10,578 nt of DNA, taken from Chloroflexota bacterium (lineage in GTDB: Bacteria; Chloroflexota; Dehalococcoidia; DSTF01; JACRBR01). The stretch covers positions 1 to 10,578 of the forward strand of contig JACRBR010000151.1 of assembly GCA_016213125.1 (NCBI GenBank), written 5' to 3'. The position numbers and the translations under genes are program-made. Each line of letters begins with the position of its first letter. Within the stretch, counting starts at the first letter, position 1. Shown in pieces: positions 1-7,123 of the stretch. The notes below the pieces were generated by a model. The model did no database searches. It saw only the letters and a list, made by a program, of their open reading frames with translations, and had not been told where the DNA came from.

Positions 1-1063
1 CGGCGAGCTGGGGCGCCTTCTCGCGGAGGGCCGCGCGCAGTTCGTCGGGCAGCTTGGGCACGGCGAGGCCCGCCTCTTCGCAGACGTCGGCCGACTGCAC
101 CGCGCGGCCACCACCGCCGCCGACGACGCCGACGCGAGGGCGTAGGGCAGCGCCGCTAGTAGAAGCGGCGGCATCATTCCTCAGAAAGGCGAAGGCGACG
201 AGCATATCGATGAGGTCGTCGAACGTCGCGACTTCGACCGCGCCTGCCTGGCGCAGCACAGCCGACCAGATCTGCCGCTGCCCCGCGAGCGCGGCCGTGT
301 GCGACGCCGCGGTCCGGGAACCGGAGCTGGTGCGGCCGCCTTTCAGGACCACGACGGGCTTACGCTCCGCGCATGTCCGCAACGCATCGAGCAGGCGGCG
401 GCCGTCGCGCGTGCCCTCGATGTACGCACCCACGACCTGCGTCTCGGCGTCGTGCGCCAGGTACTCGAAGAAGTCGGCTTCGGTGATGTCGAGGGCATTG
501 CCGTAGCTCACGACCTTGCTGAAGCGGAGGCCGCGCGCGGCGCCGTGCAGCATCAGCTCGACGGAGTTGTTGCCGCTCTGCGAGATGAAGGCGACGCCGC
601 CCTTCGCGCGCGGCAGGTCGGGCCGGAACGACAGGCGGGAAGTCGAGTCGAACACGCCCATGCAGTTCGGGCCGACGATGCGGATGCCGGCTGCCGCGGC
701 CGATTGCTTCACCCGCTGCTCGAGCTGGGTGGCCTCGGCATCGCCGGTCTCGGAGAACCGGCCGGTGAACATGATGATGGCCCGGACGTGCTTCTGCCGC
801 GCCTGCTCGATGAGGTCGAGCACGCCATCGGCGGGGATGCAGGAGATGACGAGATCGACGTCGGCGGGCACGTCTGCGAGCGCCGCGTATGCCTTCAAAC
901 CGAGGATCTCGGGCGCGCGGGGGTTAATGGGGTAGATGGGGCCGTCGAAGCCGAACTCGTGGATCGCGCGGACGTAGTCGTGCCCGGGGCTGTCGACGTT
1001 GGAGGACGCGCCGGCGATGGCGACGCTCCGGGGCCGGAAGAGTGCGTCGGGTATCTGGCTCAT
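1..1063 (-). CDS. CoA-binding (alpha-type) part of ADP-forming acyl-CoA synthetase, partial
   Basis: The 354 visible codons read from an ATG at 1063 and run off the left edge, so the C-terminus is missing. The start MSQIPDALFRPRSVAIAGAS is the typical Rossmann CoA-binding domain entry of acetate-CoA ligase (ADP-forming) and Pat-like proteins. The GPNCMG motif is at residues 131-136. A succinyl-CoA-ligase-like domain follows from about residue 155, with SQSG at 161-164 and SHTAALAG at 254-261, where His255 fits the phospho-histidine. A glycine run at 315-319 opens the next Rossmann-like segment. The family makes acyl-CoA reversibly with ATP, ADP and phosphate. Whether an ATP-grasp domain is fused downstream cannot be seen. 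No good Shine-Dalgarno precedes the ATG, and an in-frame TAG lies at 1075-1073. GTG at 1069 is the only alternative start after that stop. The acyl substrate is unknown. Confidence 0.88.
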   Translation of the reverse strand, partial: MSQIPDALFRPRSVAIAGASSNVDSPGHDYVRAIHEFGFDGPIYPINPRAPEILGLKAYAALADVPADVDLVISCIPADGVLDLIEQARQKHVRAIIMFTGRFSETGDAEATQLEQRVKQSAAAAGIRIVGPNCMGVFDSTSRLSFRPDLPRAKGGVAFISQSGNNSVELMLHGAARGLRFSKVVSYGNALDITEADFFEYLAHDAETQVVGAYIEGTRDGRRLLDALRTCAERKPVVVLKGGRTSSGSRTAASHTAALAGQRQIWSAVLRQAGAVEVATFDDLIDMLVAFAFLRNDAAASTSGAALRPRVGVVGGGGGRAVQSADVCEEAGLAVPKLPDELRAALREKAPQLA

Positions 1064-1189
1064 ACGCACGGGAGTCTACGGGAGGACCGCAGTTCGAGAC
1101 AGACGGACGGGTTTGCCTGACACCGCCAGGTGTGCTGTGCTGGATCCCGCGCGCGCGTGTTGGCGCGTGCCTGTCGAAAGGAGGCTACG
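1064..1189. promoter_or_regulatory. Divergent intergenic region between CoA ligase and MBL hydrolase genes
   Basis: This 126-nt gap must carry the promoters of both divergent genes. On the minus strand TAGACT (1078-1073) fits a -10 box (4 of 6) and would start transcription almost at the ATG, suggesting a leaderless message; I see no matching -35. On the plus strand TTGCCT (1113-1118) is 17 nt from a poor -10, TGTGCT (1136-1141). The spacer contains an inverted repeat with arms ACACC (1120-1124) and GGTGT (1129-1133). The promoters are guesses by eye; the inverted repeat is exact. Confidence 0.3.
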
Positions 1190-1822
1190 ATGCCGGCCGA
1201 CGTGATCAAGGTGGGCCCCCTGGGCCCGTACGCGAACAACGCATACATCATCGTGGACGTTGGCACGAAGCAGTCGATCTTCGTCGACGCGCCGATCGAC
1301 AGCGCGAAGGCGATCGCTCGCGCGGAGGGCACCGACGTCCAGATGATCGCGGTGACGCACCGTCACGGCGACCACTGGGCGAACATCGACCTGGTGAAGG
1401 AGAAGCTGGCCGCGCCTGTCTGGTGCCACGATGACGATCGCGCGCCGTACAAAGAGAAGGTGTTCGACACGCTCGCCGACGGCAGTGACATCGTCCTGGG
1501 CGAGTCGAAGGTGCGGGTGATCCACACGCCCGGCCACACGGCGGGCAGCATCTGCTTTCTTGTGAAGACGAGCGGCGGGCCGGTGCTGATCTCGGGCGAC
1601 ACGCTGTTCCCGGGCGGGCCGGGCCGCAGTGACAACCCGGCCGCCCTGCAGGAGATGATTCGGAGCATCACCTCAAAGCTGCTGCCGCTGCCGGAGGAGA
1701 CGAAGGTGCTCCCGGGGCACGGCGACGACACGACGATCGCCGCCGCAAAGCGGGAGTACGCCGTCTTCGCCGCGAAGGAGCATTCGGCGGATCTTTGCGG
1801 TGACGTGAGCTGGGACGCGTAG
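1190..1822 (+). CDS. Metallo-beta-lactamase-fold hydrolase (glyoxalase II-like)
   Basis: This is a 210-residue cytosolic protein with no signal peptide. The metal-binding motif of the MBL superfamily is complete: HRHGDH at residues 57-62 (His57, His59, Asp61, His62), His116 in HTPGHTAGS, Asp137 in SGDTLF and His177 in PGHG. The run SGDTLFPGGPGRSD and the short length resemble small glyoxalase II-like/YcbL proteins, which hydrolyse thioesters such as S-lactoylglutathione analogues. A lactonase or other ester hydrolase is equally possible. The chosen ATG has a strong Shine-Dalgarno, AAAGGAGG, ending 5 nt upstream; an in-frame extension to 1130 would be basic, low-complexity and unsupported. The gene stands alone, divergent from the CoA ligase gene and convergent with the amidohydrolase gene. 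Fold is near certain; substrate is unknown. Confidence 0.92.
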   Translation: MPADVIKVGPLGPYANNAYIIVDVGTKQSIFVDAPIDSAKAIARAEGTDVQMIAVTHRHGDHWANIDLVKEKLAAPVWCHDDDRAPYKEKVFDTLADGSDIVLGESKVRVIHTPGHTAGSICFLVKTSGGPVLISGDTLFPGGPGRSDNPAALQEMIRSITSKLLPLPEETKVLPGHGDDTTIAAAKREYAVFAAKEHSADLCGDVSWDA

Positions 1823-1834
1823 TTCGCCCGATCG

Positions 1835-2677
1835 TCAGGGATCGATCCCGAGGAGACGGGCGGCGTTTTCGCGCAGGATCTTCGGGCGCACCTCGTCGTT
1901 GAAGCCGGCCTGCTCGAAATCGCGCAGCCAGCGCTCCGGCGTGATGGCCGGGTAGTCGGATCCGAAGATGACCTTGTCGCCGATCATGAAGTTGGTGTAG
2001 GTGATCAGCGACGGCTGGAAGTACTTTGGCGACCACCCCGAGAGATCCATGTAGACGTTCGGCTTGTGGACCAGCATCGCCAGCTGCTCCTCCTGCCATG
2101 GCCATGACGGATGCGCCATGACGATGGTTAGCTCCGGGAAGTCGGCTGCGACGTCGTCCATGTACGGGATGGGCCGTGCGTAACCCAGCTTGATCCCGCC
2201 GCCGCCCGGGCGTCCCGCGCCGACGCCCGTCGTGCCGGAGTGGAACAGCACGATCAGCCCGAGTTCCTGCGCCTTCGCCCAGAGCGGGTAGAAGCGGCGG
2301 TCGTTCGGGTAGAACTCCTGCGTCGAGGGGTGGAACTTCAGGCCCTTCAGTCCCAGGTCCTTCACGCGTGAGGCCTCGCGCACCGCGGCGGCGCCCTTCC
2401 AGGGGTCGACGTTGCCGAAGGCGGTGAACGTATCGGGCCAGCGGCGCACGCAGTCGGCGAAGTAGTCGTTGGGGATGGGTGGGCGGCCGGACACCGTCTC
2501 GTCGTCGATCGCGAACAGGACGCCGAAGATGTCGCGCTCGATGTAGTAGTCGGCCATCTCCTCGGTCGTGGCGGGAGGTGGACCGCCGCGAAAGTACGCG
2601 GCCATCTCCGCCTGGGCCTGCGTAGAGAGACCGGCGGGGCCCGGCGGGTGGATATGGAAGTCGATGATCTTTGGCAT
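1835..2677 (-). CDS. Amidohydrolase family 2 (ACMSD-like TIM-barrel) protein
   Basis: This 280-residue protein opens with IDFHIH (His8, His10), the N-terminal HxH metal site of amidohydrolase-2 (PF04909) proteins. Further expected ligands or catalytic residues are His146 (LFHSG), His189 (MAHPSWPW) and Asp241 (FGSDYP), the pattern seen in decarboxylases and hydrolases such as ACMSD and gamma-resorcylate decarboxylase. The family acts on small ring-derived acids or C-N/C-C bonds through one divalent metal; the substrate here is not identifiable. Length is near the family norm. ATG at 2677 is preferred, with a purine-rich AGGGG about 6 nt upstream; a TTG directly before it (2680) is the alternative. 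It is the last gene of the minus-strand operon, 22 nt after the lipoprotein stop, and ends 12 nt from the convergent MBL gene. Confidence 0.9.
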   Translation of the reverse strand: MPKIIDFHIHPPGPAGLSTQAQAEMAAYFRGGPPPATTEEMADYYIERDIFGVLFAIDDETVSGRPPIPNDYFADCVRRWPDTFTAFGNVDPWKGAAAVREASRVKDLGLKGLKFHPSTQEFYPNDRRFYPLWAKAQELGLIVLFHSGTTGVGAGRPGGGGIKLGYARPIPYMDDVAADFPELTIVMAHPSWPWQEEQLAMLVHKPNVYMDLSGWSPKYFQPSLITYTNFMIGDKVIFGSDYPAITPERWLRDFEQAGFNDEVRPKILRENAARLLGIDP

Positions 2678-2699
2678 CAAAGCCCCTGTGTGTGGCCGG

Positions 2700-3140
2700 T
2701 TAGTCGTCGGTGATCTGGAACGCGATCTTCGTCTGTATGACCTGGTTGCTGTCCGACTGCGTGATCGCGATGTTGCAGTTCGCCTTGTACTCGCCAGTGG
2801 CGAAGGCCTTCACGTCGACGCTTGTCTTCTCGCCCGGGTTTGTAGACAGCGTGACGCTGGTGAAGTCCGGGCCATATGTGATCTGGGGAGGCGGATCGCC
2901 TGTGACCGTCATGGGGAACCGGTCCATGACCAGCGACATGCCGTCCTGGGTTTCGTGGTGCTTTTCGTTGTCCAGGACAATGCGTGTCTCCTGGCCCAGC
3001 TTCATGCGGAGGAACTTCAGGTTCTGGCAACCGCCCTCCGTGATGATGAGCTTCTTTGGGCCGGCGCCTAGCGAGTCGCATGCGGTGAGGAGCGCGGGCA
3101 GGAGCAGCAGCCCCAGCACGGCTAGACGGATTCGGTTCAC
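2700..3140 (-). CDS. Small lipoprotein with a cupredoxin-like beta domain
   Basis: This 146-residue protein starts at GTG 3140. The first 21 residues form a clear lipoprotein signal: basic NRIR, a leucine-rich core and lipobox LTAC with Cys21 as the lipidated residue. An upstream in-frame extension exists but would bury the signal, so the GTG is chosen. The mature part is about 126 residues and beta-rich in appearance. The spacing of the LDNEKHHE segment (58-63), GEKT (103-106) and GEYKANC (116-122) recalls cupredoxins. The usual C-terminal His and Met copper ligands after Cys122 are absent, so copper binding is doubtful; Cys38 and Cys122 could form a disulfide. The GTG overlaps the TldD stop (GTGA), indicating translational coupling. 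It is probably anchored on the outer face of the cytoplasmic membrane. The cupredoxin assignment is tentative; the lipoprotein call is firm. Confidence 0.8.
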   Translation of the reverse strand: MNRIRLAVLGLLLLPALLTACDSLGAGPKKLIITEGGCQNLKFLRMKLGQETRIVLDNEKHHETQDGMSLVMDRFPMTVTGDPPPQITYGPDFTSVTLSTNPGEKTSVDVKAFATGEYKANCNIAITQSDSNQVIQTKIAFQITDD

Positions 3141-4579
3141 TTCATCAACCCCACTTGTACGTTCCTGAAACGGGCCGGCGCGGCGCCATGCCCCGTATGC
3201 GCGACCTGTTCGGGCTGTCCCTTGCCGCAGTTCGGCGTACCCCACACGACCCAGTGCTCGCGGTTGGCGATGGCGTCGCAGCTGCCCCAGAAGCGCGGCG
3301 TGATGCCCGTGTAGGTGGGGTTCTTCACCAGATCGCCCAGCTTCCCATTCTTGATCTCGCGGCCGACCTCGGTGCCGAACTGGAAGTTGAGACGTTTGTC
3401 GTCGATGCTCCAGCTCCGGTTCGTCTCCATGTAGATGCCGTCGTCAGTGTCCGCGATCATGTCGTCGAGCGTCCAGTCGCCGGGTTCCAGGCTGACATTC
3501 GTCATGCGGATGAGCGGGATGCGGTTCCAGCCGTCGGCGCGCATGGTGCCGTTGCTGCGCTGGCCCAGGGCCGCCGCGGTCTCGCGCGAGGTGAGGTAGC
3601 CAAGGAACAGTCCCTCGCGGACGATCGGCGTCGACTGCGCGGCGACACCCTCGTCGTCGAAGCCGAACGTGCCCAGTCCGCCCGGGATGGTGGCATCCGC
3701 AGTCATGTTCACCAGTGGCGAGCCGTACATGAAGTTGCCGAGCTTGTCGGTGGGGAGGAAGCTCGTGCCGGCGAACGCGGCTTCGGTGCCAAGGACCCGG
3801 TCCAGCTCGATGGGGTGGCCGCAGGATTCGTGGATCTGCAGTGCCACCTGGCTGCCATCCAGGATGACCGTTGTGGTGCCGGGCTCCATCGTCTTCGCCC
3901 GGAGCAGGGCGGACGCTTCTTCGGCGACGCGTGCTGCGTTGCCTGCGAGATCGTAGCGCTCGATGAACTCCCAGCCCTCGGTGCCCTGGTGGCGGCCGAC
4001 GCTGTTGGGGTAGGAACGGTTCTGCACCTCACCCTCGTCGACGGCGGTCGCTTCGAGGCCGCAACCGGTCTCGTACAGCTCCTGCTCGATATACGCGCCT
4101 TCCGTGCTCGCGAAGACCTTGTCCTCGCGCTGGCAGTAGATGTTCCCTTCGGCGGAGATGATGTTCGGGACCGCCATCATCGTCTGGTTGACGCCGAGCA
4201 GCAGAGAGATCTTGTCGTCGAGGGAGACCGCGAATGGATCGCGTTGGACCGGCGTGCGATAGGAGCCGCTCACGGACTGAGGCGGACCGATGTCGGCGCG
4301 CGGCCCGCGCACTCGCGCCGAGGCCTTCGCCACGCGGACGGCTTCGGCAGCGACGATGTCGGCTTCCTCCGTCGTCATCTTGTGGCTGGCGGCGAAGCCC
4401 CAGTAGCCATCGACGATGACACGGACGCCGAATCCCAGCGACTCCTCCGAGGTGAGCGCCTCGACGTTGCGGTTGCGCACTGCCACGGACTCCGAACGGA
4501 AGCGGACGATGCGGACATCGGCGTATCCGGCGCCACGCTGTCGTGCGGTGTCGAGCGCGCGCATGGCGAGGTCGCGCAT
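3137..4579 (-). CDS. tldD: TldD-type metalloprotease (TldD/PmbA family)
   Basis: This 480-residue protein has a length typical of TldD (E. coli TldD is about 480). The zinc motif HESCGH at residues 250-255 matches HExxxH, and Cys451 in TPNCGKG sits where TldD has its third metal ligand. The N-terminal domain carries YADVR (19-23), family-typical RNRNVE (35-40) and LGFGVRV (48-54). These features mark the active TldD subunit rather than the metal-free TldE/PmbA. Known TldD/TldE heterodimers degrade unfolded peptides such as CcdA antitoxin and trim modified peptides such as microcin B17. No TldE partner is present in the window, so it must lie elsewhere or this protein works alone. Its ATG overlaps the hydrolase stop by one base (TGATG), and its stop overlaps the lipoprotein GTG. 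Confidence 0.93.
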   Translation of the reverse strand: MRDLAMRALDTARQRGAGYADVRIVRFRSESVAVRNRNVEALTSEESLGFGVRVIVDGYWGFAASHKMTTEEADIVAAEAVRVAKASARVRGPRADIGPPQSVSGSYRTPVQRDPFAVSLDDKISLLLGVNQTMMAVPNIISAEGNIYCQREDKVFASTEGAYIEQELYETGCGLEATAVDEGEVQNRSYPNSVGRHQGTEGWEFIERYDLAGNAARVAEEASALLRAKTMEPGTTTVILDGSQVALQIHESCGHPIELDRVLGTEAAFAGTSFLPTDKLGNFMYGSPLVNMTADATIPGGLGTFGFDDEGVAAQSTPIVREGLFLGYLTSRETAAALGQRSNGTMRADGWNRIPLIRMTNVSLEPGDWTLDDMIADTDDGIYMETNRSWSIDDKRLNFQFGTEVGREIKNGKLGDLVKNPTYTGITPRFWGSCDAIANREHWVVWGTPNCGKGQPEQVAHTGHGAAPARFRNVQVGLMK

Positions 4580-5415
4580 CAGGCGGCCGCCTTCATCGCG
4601 TGCTTCGCCAGGAACTCGAGGATTCGGGCGTTGACCTCATCCGGGTCTTCCACGTTGAAGCCGTGGCGAAGACCCGGGAACATATGCAGCTCCGCGCCCG
4701 GGATGCGTTCGGCCAGGATCGGCGAGTTCGCGGCATCGACGAGCATATCGTCCGTGCCGCCAATCACGAGCGTGGGAGCGGTGATGCGAGAGAGCCGGTC
4801 GAAGGTGTCGTGCTCGCGAATGGCCATGAGCTGGCCCTTCATCCCTTCCAGCGTTTGCGGGAACTGGAGCGTCGTGACGGCCATCTGCTGGAACGCCGGA
4901 CCCGGGCTGGCCAGGTACTCCGGTGTGAATGCCAACAACATCGACTCCTGCAGGCGCTCCGGCGTCATCAGGGCTTCCAGGCTCTCAGCCTCCAGGGCTT
5001 CGGCGCCGCTGTCCATCATCTGCTGATAGCCGGCCGATCGCGGTCCGCCCGGCGTGGTGCAGGCGAGCACCAGGCTGCGCACGCGCTCCGGGTAGTTGAT
5101 CGCGAACTCCTGCGCGATCATCCCGCCCATCGATATGCCGATGACGTGTGCGGAGGCGATGCCTAGGTGGTCCAGCAGCCCGGCGGCGTCGGCGGCCATC
5201 TGTCGCATGGTGTACGGGCCATCGGGCTGGGTCGTGCGGCCCGCGCCGCGGTTGTCGAACGCGATCACGTGATAACGCTCGGACAGAGCCGGTACCTGGG
5301 CGGCCCAGGCGCCCGCGTTCATGGTGAACCCCATGATGAGGAGCACCGGCTCGGCGTTGGCGTCACCATGCTCCTCGTAGTACAGGTCGATGTCATTGAT
5401 GTGTGCGGTCGCCAT
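4579..5415 (-). CDS. Alpha/beta-fold hydrolase (3-oxoadipate enol-lactonase-like)
   Basis: This 278-residue cytosolic serine hydrolase has the nucleophile elbow GISMGG with Ser95. The likely acid is Asp222 or Asp223 (GGTDD) and the histidine is His251 (RHGF), completing the triad. MGFTMNAGAW (28-37) forms the oxyanion region and FDNRGAGRT (53-61) is the conserved loop of enol-lactonase and haloperoxidase-like members. The family cleaves lactones, esters or C-C bonds; the substrate is unknown. Two adjacent ATG codons lie at 5418 and 5415. GGAGG (5424-5420) is too close to the first, so the second is chosen. A reading-frame extension to 5634 overlaps the upstream SDR gene and is not coding-like. 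It follows the SDR gene after 64 nt and overlaps TldD by one base. This places it second in the operon. Confidence 0.9.
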   Translation of the reverse strand: MATAHINDIDLYYEEHGDANAEPVLLIMGFTMNAGAWAAQVPALSERYHVIAFDNRGAGRTTQPDGPYTMRQMAADAAGLLDHLGIASAHVIGISMGGMIAQEFAINYPERVRSLVLACTTPGGPRSAGYQQMMDSGAEALEAESLEALMTPERLQESMLLAFTPEYLASPGPAFQQMAVTTLQFPQTLEGMKGQLMAIREHDTFDRLSRITAPTLVIGGTDDMLVDAANSPILAERIPGAELHMFPGLRHGFNVEDPDEVNARILEFLAKHAMKAAA

Positions 5416-5479
5416 CATCCCTCCGGTCCCGATCACCAGTTCGAAAAGAGTAGCAGGAGTCCGCCGCACACGCGCATGC

Positions 5480-6286
5480 CTACGTGGTGCGCTGCTTGTG
5501 GACGGCCGCGTGCATGCGCTCCCGCATGAAATCAACGGTGTAGTCGACGGTCCAGGGCAGGAGGTCGTTCCAGCGGGACACGATTGATTCACCGATGCCG
5601 ATGAATACCTCCGGCTGGTGCCATCGCACGCCACGCACGAGGGCCTGCGCCACCTGCTGGGCCGTCGCGACGCTGAGCCCCAGCCCGTCGACCTCTACGT
5701 TCTCCATCAGGTCGGTGGCGGTGGGCCCCGGATACACGGCGACGACGTGGACGCCGTCGCGCGCGACCTCGCGCCGGAGCGCTTCGCTGAACCCGCGCAT
5801 CGCGTACTTGGACGCGCAGTACGTGGCGTAGTACGGCAAACCCATGCGGCCGGCCACGGAGGAGACATTCACGATGGTGCCGCGTTTCGCCTCCCGCATG
5901 TGTGGCAGCGCGAGCTGAGCCAACCGGATGGGCGCCCAGATGTTGACGCCCACCATGCGGCCGATATCCTCGCCCGGTATCTCGTCGAGCCGTCCACCGG
6001 AGATTACGCCGGCGTTGTTTACGAGGACGTCGATCTTTCCGTGATGGGCGATCGCTCTACCGATGAGAGCGCGCAGATCGTCATCCTTGGCCACGTCGCA
6101 ATGCACGATCTCCGCCTGGCCGCCGGAGTGGCGGCACTCGTTTGCCGCCGTTTCCAGCGCGTCCATGCGGCGGCCGGCCAGCAGCACGGTCGCGCCTTCG
6201 CAGGCGAATTCGAGCGCGGTGGCGCGGCCGATGCCCCGCCCGCCACCGGTGATCACCACTACCTGGTCCTTGAAGTGGTCCGTCAT
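5480..6286 (-). CDS. SDR-family NAD(P)-dependent dehydrogenase, operon leader
   Basis: This 268-residue classical short-chain dehydrogenase/reductase has the nucleotide motif TGGGRGIG at 13-20 and NNAG at 90-93. Asn115 is in GVN, the catalytic Ser is 143 (VSSVAG) and the catalytic pair is Tyr156-Lys160 (YCASK), all at normal spacing. Arg39-Arg40 after the second strand and the absence of an acidic residue there favour NADP(H). The C-terminal part (about 235-262) is rich in Trp, Tyr and hydrophobics and may form a substrate-binding or membrane-associating helix, as in several SDRs acting on hydrophobic alcohols. Shine-Dalgarno GGAGG (6298-6294) is 7 nt from the ATG. It is the first gene of the five-gene minus-strand operon. 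A fatty or secondary alcohol substrate is possible but not shown. Confidence 0.93.
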   Translation of the reverse strand: MTDHFKDQVVVITGGGRGIGRATALEFACEGATVLLAGRRMDALETAANECRHSGGQAEIVHCDVAKDDDLRALIGRAIAHHGKIDVLVNNAGVISGGRLDEIPGEDIGRMVGVNIWAPIRLAQLALPHMREAKRGTIVNVSSVAGRMGLPYYATYCASKYAMRGFSEALRREVARDGVHVVAVYPGPTATDLMENVEVDGLGLSVATAQQVAQALVRGVRWHQPEVFIGIGESIVSRWNDLLPWTVDYTVDFMRERMHAAVHKQRTT

Positions 6287-6321
6287 CCCGCCACCTCCCT
6301 CATCGAGGTCCGTTCCTTGAG

Positions 6322-6350
6322 ATCGTGACGAGTCGGCGATATGCGGTCAA
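6322..6350 (-). promoter_or_regulatory. Candidate sigma-70-type promoter of the minus-strand operon
   Basis: On the minus strand TTGACC (6350-6345, 5 of 6 to the -35 consensus) is 17 nt from CACGAT (6327-6322, 3 of 6 to the -10). This would start transcription near 6315, about 29 nt before the SDR ATG. The -10 is weak, so this is a by-eye proposal supported mainly by the -35 match, spacing and position. Confidence 0.35.
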
Positions 6351-6352
6351 GT

Positions 6353-6364
6353 TGCCGATCGGCA
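6353..6364. promoter_or_regulatory. Perfect 12-bp palindrome TGCCGATCGGCA, candidate operator
   Basis: The sequence equals its own reverse complement over 12 bases. Its near edge is 2 nt upstream of the candidate -35 of the minus-strand operon and it lies in the divergent gap, where an activator or shared regulator would bind. No regulator gene is visible in the window, and a palindrome of this length can occur by chance in GC-rich DNA. Confidence 0.3.
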
Positions 6365-6499
6365 GTGCCCTGACGTGCTTCGAGGACCCGCGACCAGAGA
6401 TCCTACCGCACGGCGGTCCGCCCTGGCGGGGCGGTACGCTTGCGAGTCGCCCGTAGCTGATGCGACCATGCGCCGGGCGGGCAGCGATGGAGGTCACGC
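6365..6499. other. Remaining divergent intergenic DNA upstream of the PH-domain gene
   Basis: This part of the 6287-6499 gap holds overlapping short GC hairpins: CGCC at 6419-6422 can pair with GGCG at 6412-6415 or 6425-6428, and TACCGC (6404-6409) with GCGGTA (6431-6436). I see no convincing plus-strand promoter. The Shine-Dalgarno of the PH-domain gene is at 6489-6493. Confidence 0.4.
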
Positions 6500-7063
6500 A
6501 TGGCGACCGAACCGGGCAGAGCAGGCCAGCGGAAGGGCAAGGTCAACCTGCCGTTCCCTCTGCAGGGGAACGAGGACGTCCTGGTGATCTGCCGGCGCCA
6601 CTGGATGTACCTCTGGCCGCGCACGATCTTCTGGACGGTGCTGGCGATTCTGCCGGTGGCGGTGGTGGCATGGCTGCTCTTCGGCGTCGGCGATGTGGGT
6701 GGCCAGGCGGCGATGATCTTCTGGCTGGTCGCGCTCGTGTACGTGCTTGCCTGGGCAGTCCGGATCTTTCTCAACTGGTACCAGTACGACAACGACCTGT
6801 GGGTCGTGACCAATCAGCGGGTTGTCGACTGCATCAAGCCCAACCCCTTCGGACTGAAGATCTCTACCGCGGACCTGGTGAACATCCAGGATATGACCGT
6901 GGTCAGGAGCGGGCTCCTGCAAACAGCGCTGAACTACGGAGACATCGTCTGTCAGACGGCGGCCGATAACCGCGACTTCACCCTCGGCGGCATACCACGG
7001 CCGCAGGACGTGCAGCTTCTGATGGACAAGGAGCGAGACCGCGAGCGTCTGCGCGGCCGCTAA
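6500..7063 (+). CDS. Two-helix membrane protein with bacterial PH domain (bPH2/DUF304-like)
   Basis: This 187-residue protein has a short polar N-terminus and two hydrophobic helices at about 41-62 and 70-92, followed by a cytosolic-type domain from about 95 to 177. That domain begins YDNDLWVVTNQR, the hallmark entry of membrane-linked bacterial PH-like (YdbS/YdbT, DUF304) domains. It continues through IQDM and a final strand-helix with basic, charged residues to the end. Such proteins are membrane-attached and their functions are mostly unknown; lipid or protein binding is presumed from the fold only. Shine-Dalgarno GGAGG (6489-6493) is 6 nt from the ATG. The gene is divergent from the SDR operon and about 100 nt upstream of the second SDR gene, so it may have its own transcript. 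The family call is firm; the role is unknown. Confidence 0.85.
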   Translation: MATEPGRAGQRKGKVNLPFPLQGNEDVLVICRRHWMYLWPRTIFWTVLAILPVAVVAWLLFGVGDVGGQAAMIFWLVALVYVLAWAVRIFLNWYQYDNDLWVVTNQRVVDCIKPNPFGLKISTADLVNIQDMTVVRSGLLQTALNYGDIVCQTAADNRDFTLGGIPRPQDVQLLMDKERDRERLRGR

Positions 7064-7123
7064 GGTGCGGACCGATCGCCCCTGGATGCTCAGCGGCCCG
7101 TAGATCGCACCCGCCGCCCGTGT

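Noticed and set aside
299..1120. A 273-codon plus-strand frame over the CoA ligase gene
   Set aside because: It is a shadow of the minus-strand gene, whose motifs are unmistakable.
1838..1849. Perfect palindrome GGGATCGATCCC near the convergent gene ends, considered as a terminator
   Set aside because: It encodes the last GIDP codons of the amidohydrolase, has no loop and no U-tract, so it is probably coding coincidence.
3155..5026. A 623-codon plus-strand open frame antisense to TldD and the alpha/beta hydrolase
   Set aside because: It lies opposite two clearly recognised genes, crosses their junction, and its translation is Arg/Ala/Asp/Val-rich without motifs, as expected for the complement of GC-rich codons.
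6404..6436. Alternative GC hairpins in the divergent region, considered as a riboswitch or attenuator
   Set aside because: The stems are only 4-6 bp and are expected in such GC-rich sequence; no leader peptide, anti-terminator or known riboswitch core is visible.
7064..7111. Inverted arms GGTGCG and CGCACC after the PH-domain gene, considered as a terminator
   Set aside because: The 36-nt loop and lack of a U-tract make an intrinsic terminator unlikely.
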